DNA from: Eucalyptus grandis
Lineage: Eukaryota > Streptophyta > Magnoliopsida > Myrtales > Myrtaceae
Length of the DNA: 64,000 nucleotides
Direction: 5' to 3'
Assembly: GCF_016545825.1 (NCBI RefSeq)
Contig: NC_052616.1
Span: forward strand, 11,904,001-11,968,000
Translations under genes and position numbers: made by a program
The notes under the pieces: model-generated
Seen by the model: only the letters and a program-made list of their open reading frames with translations
The model's database searches: none
Told to the model about the DNA's origin: nothing
Shown: piece after piece, positions 1-12,295 of the stretch
How positions within the stretch are numbered: position 1 is the stretch's first letter
How the letters are laid out: each line of letters opens with the position of its first letter

Positions 1-267
1 CCCTTTGCGAGATAGCCCTCTTCTTTGCGGGCATGGAATTTTTCACACAACTCACTCGGGGTTGGTGTATGGCTCACCGTATGGAATAAGGTTTGCCTTT
101 CGTTATTCTAAAGTACCTCATTTGACACATTCAATTCATCTCACATAATTCATCCGGAGCAAAAATATGCAAAATTTGCAACAAATTTGAACAATTCAAT
201 TTATTGAAGCAATTTACTCATCATAGAAATGCTTTGCCAGGTTCAAAACATGACATGGAAAATTCTA

Positions 268-474
268 TCACAAATAATACTTCTTGACAACATCAGAATT
301 AACTAGAGTGGAAAACTCATGATCATGCATTTCTGCCAAGATCAAGGCACCTTCAGGAAGTATCATCTTTACCACATACATGCCACCGTAACTGGGTGAA
401 CTTGGCCCCGGGATCAAATTGACCATTTCCGTACCTTTTTTGTTATAAGACTGTCTTTGAAACAAAGAGTACAT
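268..474 (-). pseudogene. gypsy pol C-terminal tail (copy 1)
   Basis: The last 45 or so residues match the conserved end of plant Ty3/gypsy polyproteins after the integrase core; the run ILPEGALILAEMHDHEF and the ending NSDVVKKYYL can be read. In complete elements this segment follows integrase and closes the polyprotein. Here no integrase core precedes it, and the residues before it are out of frame compared with copy 2 at 34797-35108. It is a remnant of an internal deletion, not a gene. Confidence 0.6.
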
Positions 475-727
475 GGGTTAAAAAGACAAATAAAAGTAAA
501 TTAATTTTTATTTTTTGAAATTTTTGAAATTTTTTTAAAGCATTTGAAAAGCATTTTTTTTTAACATTTTGACACGAAAGCATGATGAAGCCCGGAACTC
601 GAGAATTCTCCATGGATTTTCCTTTCTTTTATCGGTTGGATATCATCACCGGGCTAGTTTGATGTACCTCATCATACCCTCAAAATAAAATCTTGTAATT
701 TCATTGAAATTCATCAATCAATTACAT

Positions 728-1430
728 TTATTGGATGGAAAAAATGCAACACTTAATCACTAAAAACATCTCTCGAGAAAAATAATAGAAATTCCCACAC
801 GGGGAATATGCAAAAACAGATAAAAAGTTATTCTTGTGGGCCAAGGCCCATCTCTTCGAGGATCCTTCATCAACAGCTCCTATGATGAGGTCGTTAACAA
901 GTTTGTAACCCCTTCCCGGCACATCATCGGGGTTCTCCATCTCTAGGGGTGTCGGCCGTCCATGCCACCCCATCCATCATTCAACCGCCTCAAGGTGTCC
1001 ATCATGCCTTTCAAGCTCTTGATTGGCCGGCATCATGTTCCAAGATAGCATTCATCGTACCCTCATGCTCTGGTAGCGGATTTTGAACATTCGGTCGGCA
1101 GTTTGAAACGAAAAGGCCTTCGTGTCCAAGAGGTTTGGATCTTATGCTTGAGGGTGAAACATTCATCAAGTGAATGCCCCCGCTTCACCGCTATGGTAGT
1201 CACACTTCTTCATCGGGTCGTAACCTCGATTACTTTCACAGTTAGGATGCTTCAGTTCACTAGAAAGCAAACATTTCTTTTGAAGAATCGCCAACACCTT
1301 AGATGGAGATCTAGGGAGAGGAGAGAACTGTCTTCTATTATTTGCTTGGACAAATGATTGACAACCAGCAGTTTGTTGTTGCCTTTGATTCATTTGGATA
1401 GCCGGTGCGATTAGTACCTTCACGGGCTAT
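728..1430 (-). pseudogene. gypsy gag C-terminal/zinc-knuckle region (copy 1, frameshifted)
   Basis: Minus-strand translation shows a Q/R-rich linker, then CDYHSGEAGAF. In copy 2 the same place reads CDYHSGELGHSLDEC, a C-x2-H-x4-GH-x4-C knuckle-like motif of the kind that packages element RNA. In copy 1 a small indel shifts the frame inside the motif and the downstream part continues in another frame. The segment ends in sequence that still aligns with copy 2 down to about 728. Confidence 0.55.
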
Positions 1431-1582
1431 AGGTCACATCACATCCTCAACAACTTCCTTCTCTTTCTTGGTAGAGAATCTTTTAGTAGATGGTTCAGAA
1501 AATCATCATTCCCTTATCCCCATCTCAATGTTCTCCTACGGGACTAAGGCGATTGAAGCTCTGCGACATACGTATTGGCCAT

Positions 1583-2345
1583 TTAGTTACGGAACTCGAA
1601 TGGAAGGGTCTTCACAAACAATTTCATCAATTCCTTGTTGGTAGGCTCAGGATTAATTTGAGCCGTCAGGTTTCTCCATCTCACAGCATACATTTTAAAT
1701 GACTCACTCCTTTTCTTTTCCATCTGCTCTAGGTCTTCTTGGGAAGGTGCGATGTCCATGTTGAACTTGTATTGTTTGAGAAATGCGTCCGCCACTTCAT
1801 TCCAGGTTTGGAGGAGGTTTACATTTTTCATAACATACCGGTTTAGTGCGGGCCCGGTTAAACTCGCATGAAACGATTGGTTCATGAGGGGCTCATTTTT
1901 TACGGTTGGGCCATGCGCACATGGTACATTTGCAAATGAGATTTCGGACAAGATGTCCCGTCATACTTCTCGAATTCAGGCATTTTGAACTTGCTCGGCA
2001 TTTTGACCTTCTCATAGACCGAGAGGTCGAACATAAGTGAGCTTTGAGACTCCCGCAGCTGTCTTACTTTCTCTTCTAGCTTTGCAAATGCTCATCACGA
2101 TTGTCTTGGGAACACCGTCAAGCTTGGCCTTTCCAACAAGGACCATGTCATCTTCCAACTCAGGCATTTCGTCATCACTCATTTGGGCCCTCTTTGCCGG
2201 CCTTGGGGCTACCATTTCGAGGAGAGCATGTGTAGGATTCGGATTCACCTAAAGGGATTGAAGTTGAGTTGTTATAAGCTGCATAGAGACAGCTAGCTGT
2301 TGGAGTTGATTTTCCTTGGAGGACATGCGATCGCGCATCTCGCTT
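1583..2345 (-). pseudogene. Retrotransposon gag (copy 1, broken)
   Basis: Gag forms the particle that encloses element RNA. The capsid-like core is read from about 1951 to 1583, with FHASLTGPAL and AVRWRNLTAQINPEPTNKEL, matching the Retrotrans_gag family. The N-terminal part (2248-2012, with AKRAQMSDDEMPELEDDM) is in a different frame, so at least one indel separates the halves. Copy 2 at 36129-36797 keeps both in one frame, which identifies this copy as the decayed one. Confidence 0.75.
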
Positions 2346-2591
2346 TGGTCGGCCATTTTAGCCCTTGATCGCGTAATAATGGGAGAGTGTGGCGGATCCG
2401 TTGTCACCTAATGAAAAAAAAAAGGTAATGTAAGAACCAATGACAAGATAGAAAATGGCCCATGATAATGGTCTAATCGCCTGATTTTATTCAAAATTCA
2501 CTACAAACATTAGAGCAAACAATGAACTAAGAATTGAAATTCAAGTCCCTAAACATTGAACTAAAATTAAAAACATTGAAAACATCTCATT

Positions 2592-3700
2592 TTATATGTT
2601 TTGGGATTCCAACGCTTTACGAAGCTTCTTATTTTCAGCTTCAATTATTTCCACTTTCCGTTTAAGATGCTCAATTTGTGCTCTTTGAGTTGGCTTTTTA
2701 GTCACATCAGGGACCATTAGGTGTAAGGCCGCAAGAATCCGGTGTTGTGGAATGTAGAATGCCGACGCATGGTGGACTCCTTCTTCGCCTTTTAGTCTCT
2801 TGGGCACAAAATTTTCTCTGGTGGCATTCATTCCATGAGACAATGATCATCTCTGGATCTCGTTGAAGTAGTTATAGTTTGTTCCAATAAAACAAACTTG
2901 GAACAACTCGTCTTGAGTGGTGGAGGAACTTCCTGAAGAGTTTTGTACGACGGGCCACCCTATATTAGTAATAAGAAGTCACGAAAGGCCCGGCAATGAG
3001 ATTGGCTCATCATGCTTGTGTGAGAAACGAGCCTCCTCAACTTGGAACCATTTAGTATACCATAGGAATGCCTTAGGATTAGGATCTTTCAAAAAATTAA
3101 TCGAATAGACGTACTGTTTATTCAGAGAAAAACGTTTTAAGACCGCAAATTTTTGTATGGGGTGCCTAAAATTGTCAATCTTAAATTGTTTCATGAGGTG
3201 CCCAAAACCCCTTATGTGTGAGAAAAATCATATTTGTAAAAGTTCAGGGAGGGCACGCATGATCTTTTTTTCATTTTGTTTGAAATGGTTTAATGACAAA
3301 AATGTTTCAGCTAAAACCATATTAACATAATTTAAGCCGTCACAAACACGATTGACCACCCATGAAAGTGAAGGATTAATGGCATTTCTTCGATAAGGAA
3401 AACACTTAGCCTGAAAATGCTAACATGAAAATCCTAGCTTTTGAAATCATGAATTTGCAAAACAGTCTTTCCAAAAACAAAAATGGGCATGCAAAACAAT
3501 TAGCTTTGACAATTTTTCTTACTCTTTCGGCTTCGATTTCTAAAAATTGTGATAATTCAGAAATAGAATCTATACCGATAGGCGGTCTAACAAGTTCATT
3601 TTCCAGAGGCATTCCAATGGCAACACTATATTCTTCAAGTGTTGGAGTCAATTCGTACTCACCAAATATGAAGGTGAAACTTTATGGACACCAAAAGTGA
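2592..3700 (-). pseudogene. DUF7745-like (plant mobile-domain-type) ORF upstream of gag, copy 1
   Basis: Several minus-strand frames together give a protein starting MTPTLEEYSVAIGMPLENEL (about 3651) and ending in a short coiled coil, HLKRKVEIIEAENKKLRKAL (about 2640-2600). I recognise this as the DUF7745/plant mobile domain-like region that often sits next to gag in dicot gypsy elements. Its role is unknown. Frameshifts and stops interrupt it at least three times, including near 3235 and 2870. The family name is from memory and should be confirmed by profile search. Confidence 0.55.
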
Positions 3701-4566
3701 GGGAATGCCTCTTATCACACTAGAGTGAATGTTGATCTCTAATAGGGAGAAGTTGGGCGATCCTGGCTTTCACATATCTCTAGCCATCTTGATCTAACTG
3801 GTCTAACCACCTCTTGAGCTCCTTTTTAGGAGTGGAAATGAATTGTATGTTGGTTTTCCCCATAACATATAAAACAAGACTGATGACGAAACCTATTGTC
3901 ATGGACCGACAAAATTGCAAGAAAATAAATAAATTGTGAAGAATTTATTCAATTTACTTTCACCGAAAAGGGATGACAATCACATAGACACACATATAAA
4001 ATGTAAGGCTTGATTTCTATCTTGATGGCTTAATAAAGTGGAGTTAAGAGGATGATCTGACCGTTGCAGTTTCGCATTAATGTGTTAGGTCCTTCTAGCC
4101 CCGGCTCAGTTGAATGGAATACCCAATAATCGCGCAGTCTCGCAGATATGGACAAACACATTTGACACCATGAAAGGACTTTCGGGGAAAAGAAGGTCAA
4201 TCTCTACATATCAGTCTCGCTTTGGAGGAAGTATCATTCTCAACACCATCCTAGAAATCCTATCGTAGCCTGTAGTTCGGCCACAGGTTGTGTGTGAAAT
4301 AGTGTAATGCTAAAAATAATAAAATGTGCACAACGGTTTAAATGCAAACAACACTTCTAATCATGGAAAAATAAATCATTAACCCCACACTCCAACCTGC
4401 AAGACAAATGTTAGCATAGACTTCTCCCTTTATACCTCCCATCTACAAGAACATTTAACATCTTAGAAATGTTAGGTAGGGACGTATTTGGAATCCTCGC
4501 TTCCAAACAAAAACATTTTAAAAGAAAAAGAAAATTGGCCTAAGTCCACTAAGTGTTTTAACACAA

Positions 4567-4587
4567 GTTCCCAAAGTGGAGTTGCCA
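4567..4587 (-). promoter_or_regulatory. Primer-binding site of gypsy element, copy 1
   Basis: On the minus strand this reads TGGCAACTCCACTTTGGGAA, three bases inside the LTR boundary at 4590/4591. Plant gypsy elements often have a PBS of the form TGGCGACTCCACTGGGGA. The spacing and sequence fix the LTR edge. Confidence 0.65.
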
Positions 4588-5518
4588 AACTGTTACGACC
4601 TAATTTTTCGGGTGCACCACCTAAAACTAGGTTAATGGACTACTAACTTTTTTTAAATTTAGCTCGAGACTCTCCCAAGCCCATACCAAATCGCAACTTA
4701 AGGTTCAATTATCTAACATGCAAATGATTAATAACTAGGAGTTACCACTAATCGGTTTATAGTAGGTCGATTAGACATCTAAGTAAAATAATGTGAGATT
4801 TACTCCTAGAACCGAGAGACTAAGGGTATGGGGACTTGGTTACACTAGATCTCTCTAATACCCTTTTTTTGGTACTATTTCTTTTTAATTTTCAAAATGT
4901 TTATTGCAGGCAGTTGATTTATTTAACCTAAATTACTATCATGCAAAAAGTGACCACATGGATCCTCAAACATTCAATAAATAAATTGCATCACACAAAG
5001 CAAATTTTTGGGTTTTTTTTTTATTTTTAAAATCAGAATTCTTTTATGAAAATTCATTTTTTAACATAATGACTTAATCTTATTAATATGTAAAGTCTAA
5101 TTAAATGGGCCTATTATGCAAACTAATTAACATGCACCTCATGACCTAATTTCACTAATGAACAAATTCTAATTAAATGATTCTATTATGCAAACTAGTT
5201 AACATGCACCTAGTATTTTTGCATTTTTTTATTGAAATTCAAATTTATGAAAACCCTAATTAATCTATCTAAAAAGGGATAATTTTCTAATTTATTCTAG
5301 GGATTGATTTGAATGAAACCCTATCCTTTCTTAGAAAACTATTTTTAGAAAAATGAGATAATTAAAATGTATGGACACTATCTAAAAACCCTAAAAATTT
5401 ATTTAGGCTCGACTCTAACTTATTTCTAAAAATGCAATCCTAAAATGTAATCCTAGAAAAGAATTCTAATTTACTAAACCTACATGTCTGATTTACTAAA
5501 CTATATGCTTATGTAGAA

Positions 5519-5558
5519 TTTTGATTTTGATTTTGATTTTGATTTTGATTTTGATTTT
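5519..5558. repeat. (TTTTGA)n microsatellite in LTR
   Basis: About six head-to-tail copies of TTTTGA. The matching place in the second LTR (about 40050-40085) has mostly poly-T instead, so the array differs between copies. Confidence 0.85.
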
Positions 5559-5969
5559 CTGATTTTTAGGTTTTTTAAAAGATAAGTAATTATTGAATAA
5601 ATATTAAATCTAAGCTATCAACAAAATAAAGGATTAAAATAATTGAAAAATAACTTGTTGTCTCACAAATCAAATTAACGATTATCCTAACTCTAATTAT
5701 CACGACAAAGAGATCAAAATAATTAAAAATTTGATCCAGTCTTACGACATCAAATTAATAATTATAATGATTTAACAATTAAAATTCTACCAAAAAGCCC
5801 AAAATTAATATAATTAAAAAAATAATCCAATGTCTCTCGGATTAAATTAATAATTATATTAATTCCAAGCAAAATTCTAGCGGATAATGCCTACAAAATG
5901 CACGAATATTAACATTGACAAACCATATTCTAACTTAAACAATAATAACAAAATTTAAAATGAATAAAT

Positions 5970-6700
5970 AAATGACAATGCGCGGGACAACCAACGGAGC
6001 CGGGCGTAGGATTCGGGCGAGGGTTGGTCGGCGTCGGGCGGAGGGTGGCGCGGGGTTGATCGACGGCAACGGCAGAGGGGGGTGGCGCCGCAAGCGATGC
6101 CGCGGGTGTCGCTTGTGGCCTCGATTTGCAGGACGGTGGGCTGCCAGGGTGTCGGGCGCTGGTTGTCGCGGGCGTGGCGTTCGAACGGAGCGGAGGTGAC
6201 TACGTGGGTTCACCGAAAGGAAGTGAGGCGAACACGACAATCGAAGCAAGGAGAGCGGCGAGGCGGCGCCGAGGCGAGGCGCGGGTTGCTACGGACGTTG
6301 GCTAGGCGGCACTCGGGCGGAGAGCAGCGCAACGAAGGGTTGTTAGGCGTCGGAGGGTAGCACAGCAACTCCGCAAAGGGAAAGAGGACAGAAACAACTG
6401 CGGAGGAGTCGGGCGTGTCCTGGTGGTGTTGTAGGGCGTTGTGCACTAGGTCATTGGAAGGAGGACGGTGCAAATGGGTCGACGGAATCCACGCGGTGCT
6501 ACTCGGAGACCGGTGGTACAGCTCGCGGAGGTGATGATGGCGCGGCTCGAGTGCTGGGGGGCATTGTGGAGGACTCGGGCCGCCGGCTGGCGTCGCGGGG
6601 CGTGACGGGGTGGCTGGCGGAGCGAAGAGTGGCGGTCTTTGCACAGCCATGCCCGGCGGGTTCGGCGGCGAAGCCTTGCGAGGAAGAAGAAGAACTTTCT
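5970..6700 (-). other. GC-rich leader-like island within LTR, copy 1
   Basis: About 700 bases of strongly GC-rich, low-complexity sequence in an otherwise AT-rich LTR. Both strands carry open frames rich in Pro, Arg, Ser and Gly (6210-6650 minus, for example). They do not agree in frame with the homologous island at 40540-41200, so I do not call a protein. On the minus strand it follows a TATA box and a pyrimidine/purine-rich stretch, which fits the transcribed R/U5 or leader part of the LTR. Confidence 0.5.
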
Positions 6701-6938
6701 TCTTTTCTTTTTATACTTTTTTTTTCTCTCTCTCTATTTACTCTCACCTCCCCGCAGTCTTCTCTCCCCGCTCCCTCTCTGCAAACTTTTGGCTGACTTT
6801 TCTTTTTTTGTCGAGAGGGAAAAGAGGAAATGCTTTTCTCTTTGCCCAAGATGAACAAAGACCTTTTTCACACGTATTTTCTCTCGAATTTTTTTTTTTT
6901 GCTTTCGGATTCGCCCCATTTCTCACGAAGTGTAGCCC

Positions 6939-6946
6939 TTTTATAG
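6939..6946 (-). promoter_or_regulatory. TATA box of gypsy LTR, copy 1
   Basis: Minus-strand CTATAAAA in the context TTCACTATAAAAGGGCTACA. It is conserved exactly at 41467-41474 in copy 2, and the downstream GA-rich leader is conserved as well. Confidence 0.6.
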
Positions 6947-7557
6947 TGAAAACCTCTATTGATCTTTAGAAAGTTATGCTTCATTGATTGCGGGAATTAC
7001 AGAATTTCAGCCCGATTTGTCATCGCAAATTGACATTTTGATTTTTGACTCACTTTACCGAAAACACATCCAAGTTTATTTTGATTTTTGCGAACAGCTC
7101 ACTTGATGAGTATAATTTTTATACTTTCCTTTGATTTATCAATCTCCTCACCGATTTTGGGTTTGGCTTTCATTATCTTTCATTATTTTCCTTTTATTTG
7201 TTCAAAATGCAATTTATATTTGACATTTCAGCAGCCAACCCTCTCTATGGGTTTTTCTTTTAGGGTCAATTAGTACATTTTTTTTAAATTAGTCTTCTTT
7301 TTTTAATTTGTTTTCTTTATCGAATAAAAGAGAAAAATGAAGGAAAACAAGAAAATATAAAGGATGAAAATGCCCTTGAGCATACCGACATCATCACTTT
7401 AAACCCTTATTTGAGAAAATGAACACACTTAGTCCACATTTGAGATAACATTCACTTCAAATTCTTATTTGGAAAAATAGAAGCACTTTGAGCTAGTATT
7501 TGGAATTTTGGTCTTGAGGCCCTTAGATTAAGATAGTCATCAAGGTTTTATTTGACA

Positions 7558-8292
7558 TAAAATTAAGATCCGAGCTAGGTTCGACCACCAAAAGAGATGT
7601 GAGAACAAGTTCGATTGGGCTTAAAATGAACAATCGAAGAAGATTAAGGAAATGGAGTAGGTCCTATGAAGATCCGAGCTAAGGTTCGACCACCAAAACT
7701 TCAGCGACTCGTCGAGGATTGGTGTCACAAGGATCGGAATGCTAGTGGACCATCATTGACTTGTCGGAGGAAGATCTAGAACCACCCGATGGACTCACCG
7801 GCATGAAGCACGGGTGTGGGGCCAAGAGAGAAAGGGCGTTGGATCGGTGGTCTTTGAGAAGGGAAGTCGGTGTTTAGTGTTGCGACCGACGAGGGAGTGG
7901 GCCGGAGATTGTCGATGATGGGGTGGATCGCCGGTACAAGGTGTACCGCTGGACGTAAAGTAAGGCTTTGGCCACTTGCTTAGTCCAGAGAGAGAGAGAG
8001 AGTGCGTGCGTGCGTGTGTTTGAGAATGAACCCCTCAATTCAAGTTTTAGAGGGAAAATGTTTATATACTCCCCTTAAGACGCAACCCTAGCCTTTTTGT
8101 TTGATCTAAAGACTCTAAATGAGCCTTCCTAACGAGCAATCTTCTCATTGGCTTAGTTGTGATTACTTGGATAGATGACATAGATGACTTGTCATTTTTT
8201 ATAGCCAAGTTAAAGTAATAAATGAATGGTCAAGATTGCTTCTCATTGGATGACTAACCAAGGCTTTTAGAAATTTCATTCTTCAAGGGCAA
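7558..8292. other. Spacer between gypsy LTR and LINE; possible minus-strand promoter
   Basis: No protein gene recognised. A minus-strand TATATAAA at 8061-8068 is followed by a CT/GTGC simple-repeat tract (about 7990-8020) and a GC-richer stretch down to 7690. Two versions of a phrase meaning 'gatccgagctaaggttcgacc' occur near 7568 and 7672. This may be part of another LTR or a dead gene leader. Confidence 0.3.
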
Positions 8293-8733
8293 TTTTATTT
8301 TTTATTTTTGTCGAAAAGAATGGTGGTATTCATATAATAGGAACCTTACAACCTGAGGCTAAAGCGTTCGCATAAACAAGGTCTAACAGAATAAAGGTGG
8401 GAAAATGGACTAGTTGTGGGCCGAGGTACCGTTGTCTTGGACTTTTTGTAGCCGTGTCCACAACAGCGTTCACCTCACACTTGTAGTGTCGCAGACGAGG
8501 TTAGGGAAAAGGGAAAGCAAAGCGGCGGCCTCTGCAAATAGGGGTCGAGTTTCCCATGGCAGCAATCTCCTATCTCTCACGGTGTTGACGAGGGTGATGC
8601 AGTCTGATTCAATCAAGAGATGTTCGCGGTTGAAGCCTTGCTGCAGTAGTTGGTGAAGAGTGAAGGTGGGCGCCCGGATGTCCGCCTGTAGAGCAGAAAC
8701 AGCTAGAAATCTTCTGGAGAAAATATCTATAAG

Positions 8734-8934
8734 TCAACCATGATGATCTCTACAAACACAAGCCATAGAGCCTTCTATGCTTCTGGGCTGATAAGCTCTG
8801 TCAATATTGCATTTCAGGGTTCCCGAATCTGGTGGCCTCCATAGTTGTGCAGGATTCAAATTAGATTGCCCTGTTCGTGAATGGTTTGGAGTAGAGATCT
8901 GATATATTTTGGTTTGTGCGATAGCAGCCTCCAC
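8734..8934 (-). pseudogene. LINE ORF2 RNase H-like N-terminal part
   Basis: Reads WRPPDSGTLKCNIDRAYQP and later VCRDHHG, matching the start of the RVT_3/RNase H-like domain found at the C terminus of many plant LINE ORF2 proteins (usual pattern: P..G..K.N.DGA). The first catalytic Asp of the family is present (NID) but the next residues read RAY rather than GA. Upstream frames belong to the same ORF2; the remainder toward 8300 is degenerate. Confidence 0.6.
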
Positions 8935-8974
8935 TGCTAGGGTTGGATCCGGTCGTTAACAGCAGAAGATGAAG

Positions 8975-9803
8975 CTATTCCGCATTCTCCCGTCCGCCAT
9001 AAGACATTGCTATGGTTTCCAATCCAGGTAAGATTTTAGGTGTTGTAACCCTCTCTGTTAGCCATGCATTTAATCGTTGAACTGTATGGGGCGATGGTTT
9101 GATGTTGATTTGTGGGCGAGCCCAGATAGCCCCAGTCCATGAACAGAATAGGAATAGATGCTCTAGGGTTTGTGGAGCGTGTTGATGATAGAGTTTACAT
9201 AAGGGATCTGTGATAATGTGTCGTTGAAATAAATTTGCTCTGGTTGCAAGTGTGTTTTGGCAAATCGACCATAGGAAGGTTCGAATTTTTAGTGCTATTT
9301 TCATTGTCTAGATTGTTCGCCATTATATCCTGGGGTTCTAGTAAGAAGTTGGTGCGATGTTACTGCTGTGGTTGCTTGTAGTCTTGGTGAGAGCATGGTA
9401 GTTGCTTTTCCACACATGTACCGCCATGTTTCGTGGCCGTCCGGACTAATTGATCTTTGGCATAGAGAGGTCTTACTGGGATGGTAAAAATTTCTACTAT
9501 GGCCTGATCATCTAAAAATCGGTAGAGTAGAGGGAAGTTCCAAGTGTGCTGGATATGATCAATGAGATTAGCCACCATCACTGGTTCTGCTCTTGTCGTA
9601 GGTCCACCAAGAATCCCTATAGGTAACCACCTATCTTCACAGATTCTAATCATTTTCCCATCACCAGCCCACGACCATCTCATGTGTGGTATAATTGCAT
9701 CTGCGATCGAATGCTCACCGACCCCGGGATGGCCAAGTTCCTCTATCCGGCGACCCGAAAGTCCTTTGCATGATAATATAGTCCTTTGAAGATTTGATTC
9801 CAC
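8975..9803 (-). pseudogene. LINE ORF2 C-terminal region (post-RT and zf-RVT)
   Basis: Two neighbouring minus-strand frames carry GDGKMIRICEDRWLP (about 9660-9620) and RTFLWSICQNTLATRANL followed by a C...H-x2...C cluster (about 9290-9130). Both are hallmarks of the region between the RT thumb and RNase H in plant L1-type LINEs (zf-RVT). A frameshift lies near 9340. The right edge is cut by the solo LTR; the protein resumes at 13370. Confidence 0.7.
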
Positions 9804-10247
9804 AAAAGAATGAGGCTACTATAGTAATTGTGACATCCCAAATTTCATCGACCTTCATTAGTGTAATTAGATCATTAGGAACTTAGATTAATTAGATTGG
9901 GCCAGAAATTGAACCCGATGGATCGTGAGAAATGTGTGGGCTTGAGAAGTAAGTGGGCCACACGAATTGGACTTGAGAAACCTAATGAGTGATTATGGGC
10001 TTGGACTTGGCTTGGAGCGGGCCCAAGGTTCGGAATATTAGATTTATAAGTTTAGTGGACCGGATCGTTGTAAATTGAGCCTGTTGGGCTAGGAATGAAT
10101 ATTTAGGCCCGAATGATTTTATTTTATTTTATAGATTATAGTTAAGGTGATTTGATTAGTGAATTACTTATAACTTTAACATTCTTTTTGTGATGAATTC
10201 TTTATAGACCAACATTGACTAGTCGATACATTATGTCATTCGATATG

Positions 10248-10248
<1 letters not shown>

Positions 10249-10290
<42 letters not shown>
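10249..10290. repeat. (TA)21 microsatellite
   Basis: Perfect TA dinucleotide run inside the solo LTR. Confidence 0.97.
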
Positions 10291-10296
<6 letters not shown>

Positions 10297-10619
10297 GACT
10301 TTGTATAATTGGGATTAAGTAGAAACAAAAGGCAATTAGATGAAAATATTAGAAGCTAATGAACTAACGAACGATATCGATTAACTGTTAATTAGCGACG
10401 ATCGACGGATGGCAAAAATCTTCATGCATGAAAGCCACGACACCAAAATCTCTCTCGTTTCTCCATGCATGCGACACCCACGGTTTTTCTCTTCTCTAGA
10501 AACCGAAACCATAAACTCAAGGAAGCATAATCATTAGAAGATCTCATCATTACACTAGCCTAGGGATTAGTTTGTAGACCTATTTTCCCTTTAAGCTTAG
10601 CACACTCTCTCTCTCTCCA

Positions 10620-10626
10620 TATAAAA
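10620..10626 (+). promoter_or_regulatory. TATA box of solo LTR 9829-13344
   Basis: TATAAAA preceded by a CT-rich run and followed by a CTTCTTCTTC-type leader. A splice-donor-like AAG|GTAAGG is at 10769/10770, about 150 bases downstream. This layout suits a transcribed leader in the plus direction. Confidence 0.5.
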
Positions 10627-12119
10627 CCGAACAACCCATCTTCTTCTTCATCTTTTCTCTCGGCTGAGCAGCGAAAAACCAGAAGCAAACCAGCAACCTT
10701 CTTCTTCTTGCATGCTGATTTTGAGTGTTGATCTTGAGCATCTCTGTGTTGTTTAGTAGCTAAAGCAAGGTAAGGAAAAGATCTAACTCTAAATTGAAAG
10801 TTATCCATTGTTTCATCAAAGGGAGCTTGAGGATCTAACCAAACAGTGATGGATATAGTTTGTAGTTGCTGTTTTGTGATTGATCTAAGCTTAGTGAGTG
10901 TTAGATTGAAGGTAGGAGCTATTGCATGTCACTTATGCTGTTTTGTTGAGCGAAGTGATGAAATGGATGCCAAGTGTGTTGTTTTGGTAGAAATCGTGAT
11001 AAGTGGCTTACGGATGCAACGACACTTCGAGCTGAGCTGTGGAATTGATCATTTGTTAGAGAAAGATATGCTGAAGTTGCTTTGAGTTGCTGTGAGTAAG
11101 CATTGGAGTATTGTAGAAAGAGATTTGTGGATAGATAAGTTGTTTCATTGAGTTAGAAGTGAGAAAATCTGTGTATCTATTCTGTTCTAAGTGAAAACAG
11201 TTATGAAGTCTTCTGTTTGTGTTTAGTTTTCTTTATGTATGTTAATAGAAATAAGAAAGAAACTATTCTACATGATATAACATCTATAAGATCAAGTTAT
11301 ACATGTATCTATAACCATATGACTATAAAAAGATAGAGACAGAAGTGAACTTAGTAAAACCAGCAAATTGTTCTTGTGAGAAACGGTTTGACCTTTACTG
11401 ATTATACGAATTTTCTGTATTTACCTAGTTAGATTTGGACTTCGAATCATTAATGAAAACGTAGAAAAAATCTTAAGGAATGACGTGTCAAAATTTGATA
11501 TTAAATTGATAAGATTTGGTTAGCAAAACAATTTTCTTTGTAAATACGAAATCTGGACGTCGATACAGGGTACTAGTAAAGATTATGGCGACTGTTACTC
11601 TTAATACAGTGAGACTGAGACTTAAGTTTCTTCACGGGAATTATTAGTCTATATATTAAATATAACATACTAAAATTTGGTAATATATCGACAAGAATTA
11701 ATATACCTTCTGTGTCCGAAACCGAAACTGTACATTTAGTTAGTAAACTGTCTAGACCCGAGAAAATATATTAGATGAAGTGTCTTTTATATTAGGTCTT
11801 TGTGATGTACGTAGAGCCTAATGAACCTCATTATTAATGTTAGTCATATAAGAGTAAGTCTCATATATCATTTGAGATATAAGCGCATATAGAATCATGT
11901 GTGTGCAATGAGTGCGGTGCATAGTGCTTGATTATGGGATAAATATCTGTTCGCCATGGAATGGGACATGACGTAATGGGTTTTATCTTATAATCCGGAC
12001 ACGCATGTGTGCTAGGTTCATGAGAGTTAGATAGATACTTTAGAGTCTTTTCCTTTGCATACGATAAATGCATTAATCAAAGGTGTGGTGGTGTGAACGT
12101 GTGCTTAAGATGAATGAAC

Positions 12120-12295
12120 CCATCGGTGCGAGATACGGTGATGCCCCCTGGTTTGGGATGCCCTTGCTACGTGGTCTTGGATGCCTCGGTAGAGAGATAC
12201 TGAGATGCCTCGGAGTGAGATGCCCCTTGCTGTGTGGTCTTGGAGGACCTCGGTTGTGTGATGCCGGGATGCCTCGGAGTGAGATGCCCACAATT
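12120..12295. repeat. Degenerate minisatellite in solo LTR
   Basis: Repeats of phrases such as GGATGCC..CGGAGTGAGATGCCC and TGTGGTCTTGGA recur about every 55-65 bases, roughly three times. Open frames across it are accidental. Confidence 0.65.

Larger units (their letters stand above)
1..7557 (-). mobile_element. Ty3/gypsy-type LTR retrotransposon derivative, copy 1 (left end outside window)
   Basis: Read on the minus strand, this holds from right to left an LTR (4591-7557), a primer-binding site, a DUF7745-like region, gag, a zinc-knuckle segment and the last part of pol. Protease, reverse transcriptase, RNase H and most of integrase are missing, so it could only move with enzymes from another element. 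The stretch repeats nearly base for base at 34540-42106, with many substitutions and small indels. Its second LTR should lie left of position 1. Every coding segment here is broken, more so than in copy 2. Confidence 0.82.
4591..7557 (-). repeat. Long terminal repeat of gypsy element, copy 1
   Basis: In plus-strand reading it begins TGTTACGACC next to the PBS and ends near ...TTTGACA, where similarity to copy 2 stops, so its ends are TG and CA. It is AT-rich except for a GC-rich island at about 5970-6700. A TATA box on the minus strand (6939-6946) lies upstream of that island, which suggests the island is transcribed leader. Length is about 2.97 kb, long for an LTR but usual for large plant gypsy families. 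Confidence 0.7.

Noticed and set aside
6210..6650. 146-codon Pro/Ser/Arg-rich frame in the gypsy LTR
   Set aside because: The frame is not kept in the homologous island of copy 2 because of many indels, so coding is not supported.
7990..8070. A host gene promoter on the minus strand
   Set aside because: TATA and CT tract are suggestive, but no reading frame or exon could be supported downstream; kept only as a low-confidence note.
10846..11085. 79-codon Cys-rich frame in the solo LTR as a secreted peptide gene
   Set aside because: No convincing signal peptide or conserved Cys pattern, and no supporting context.
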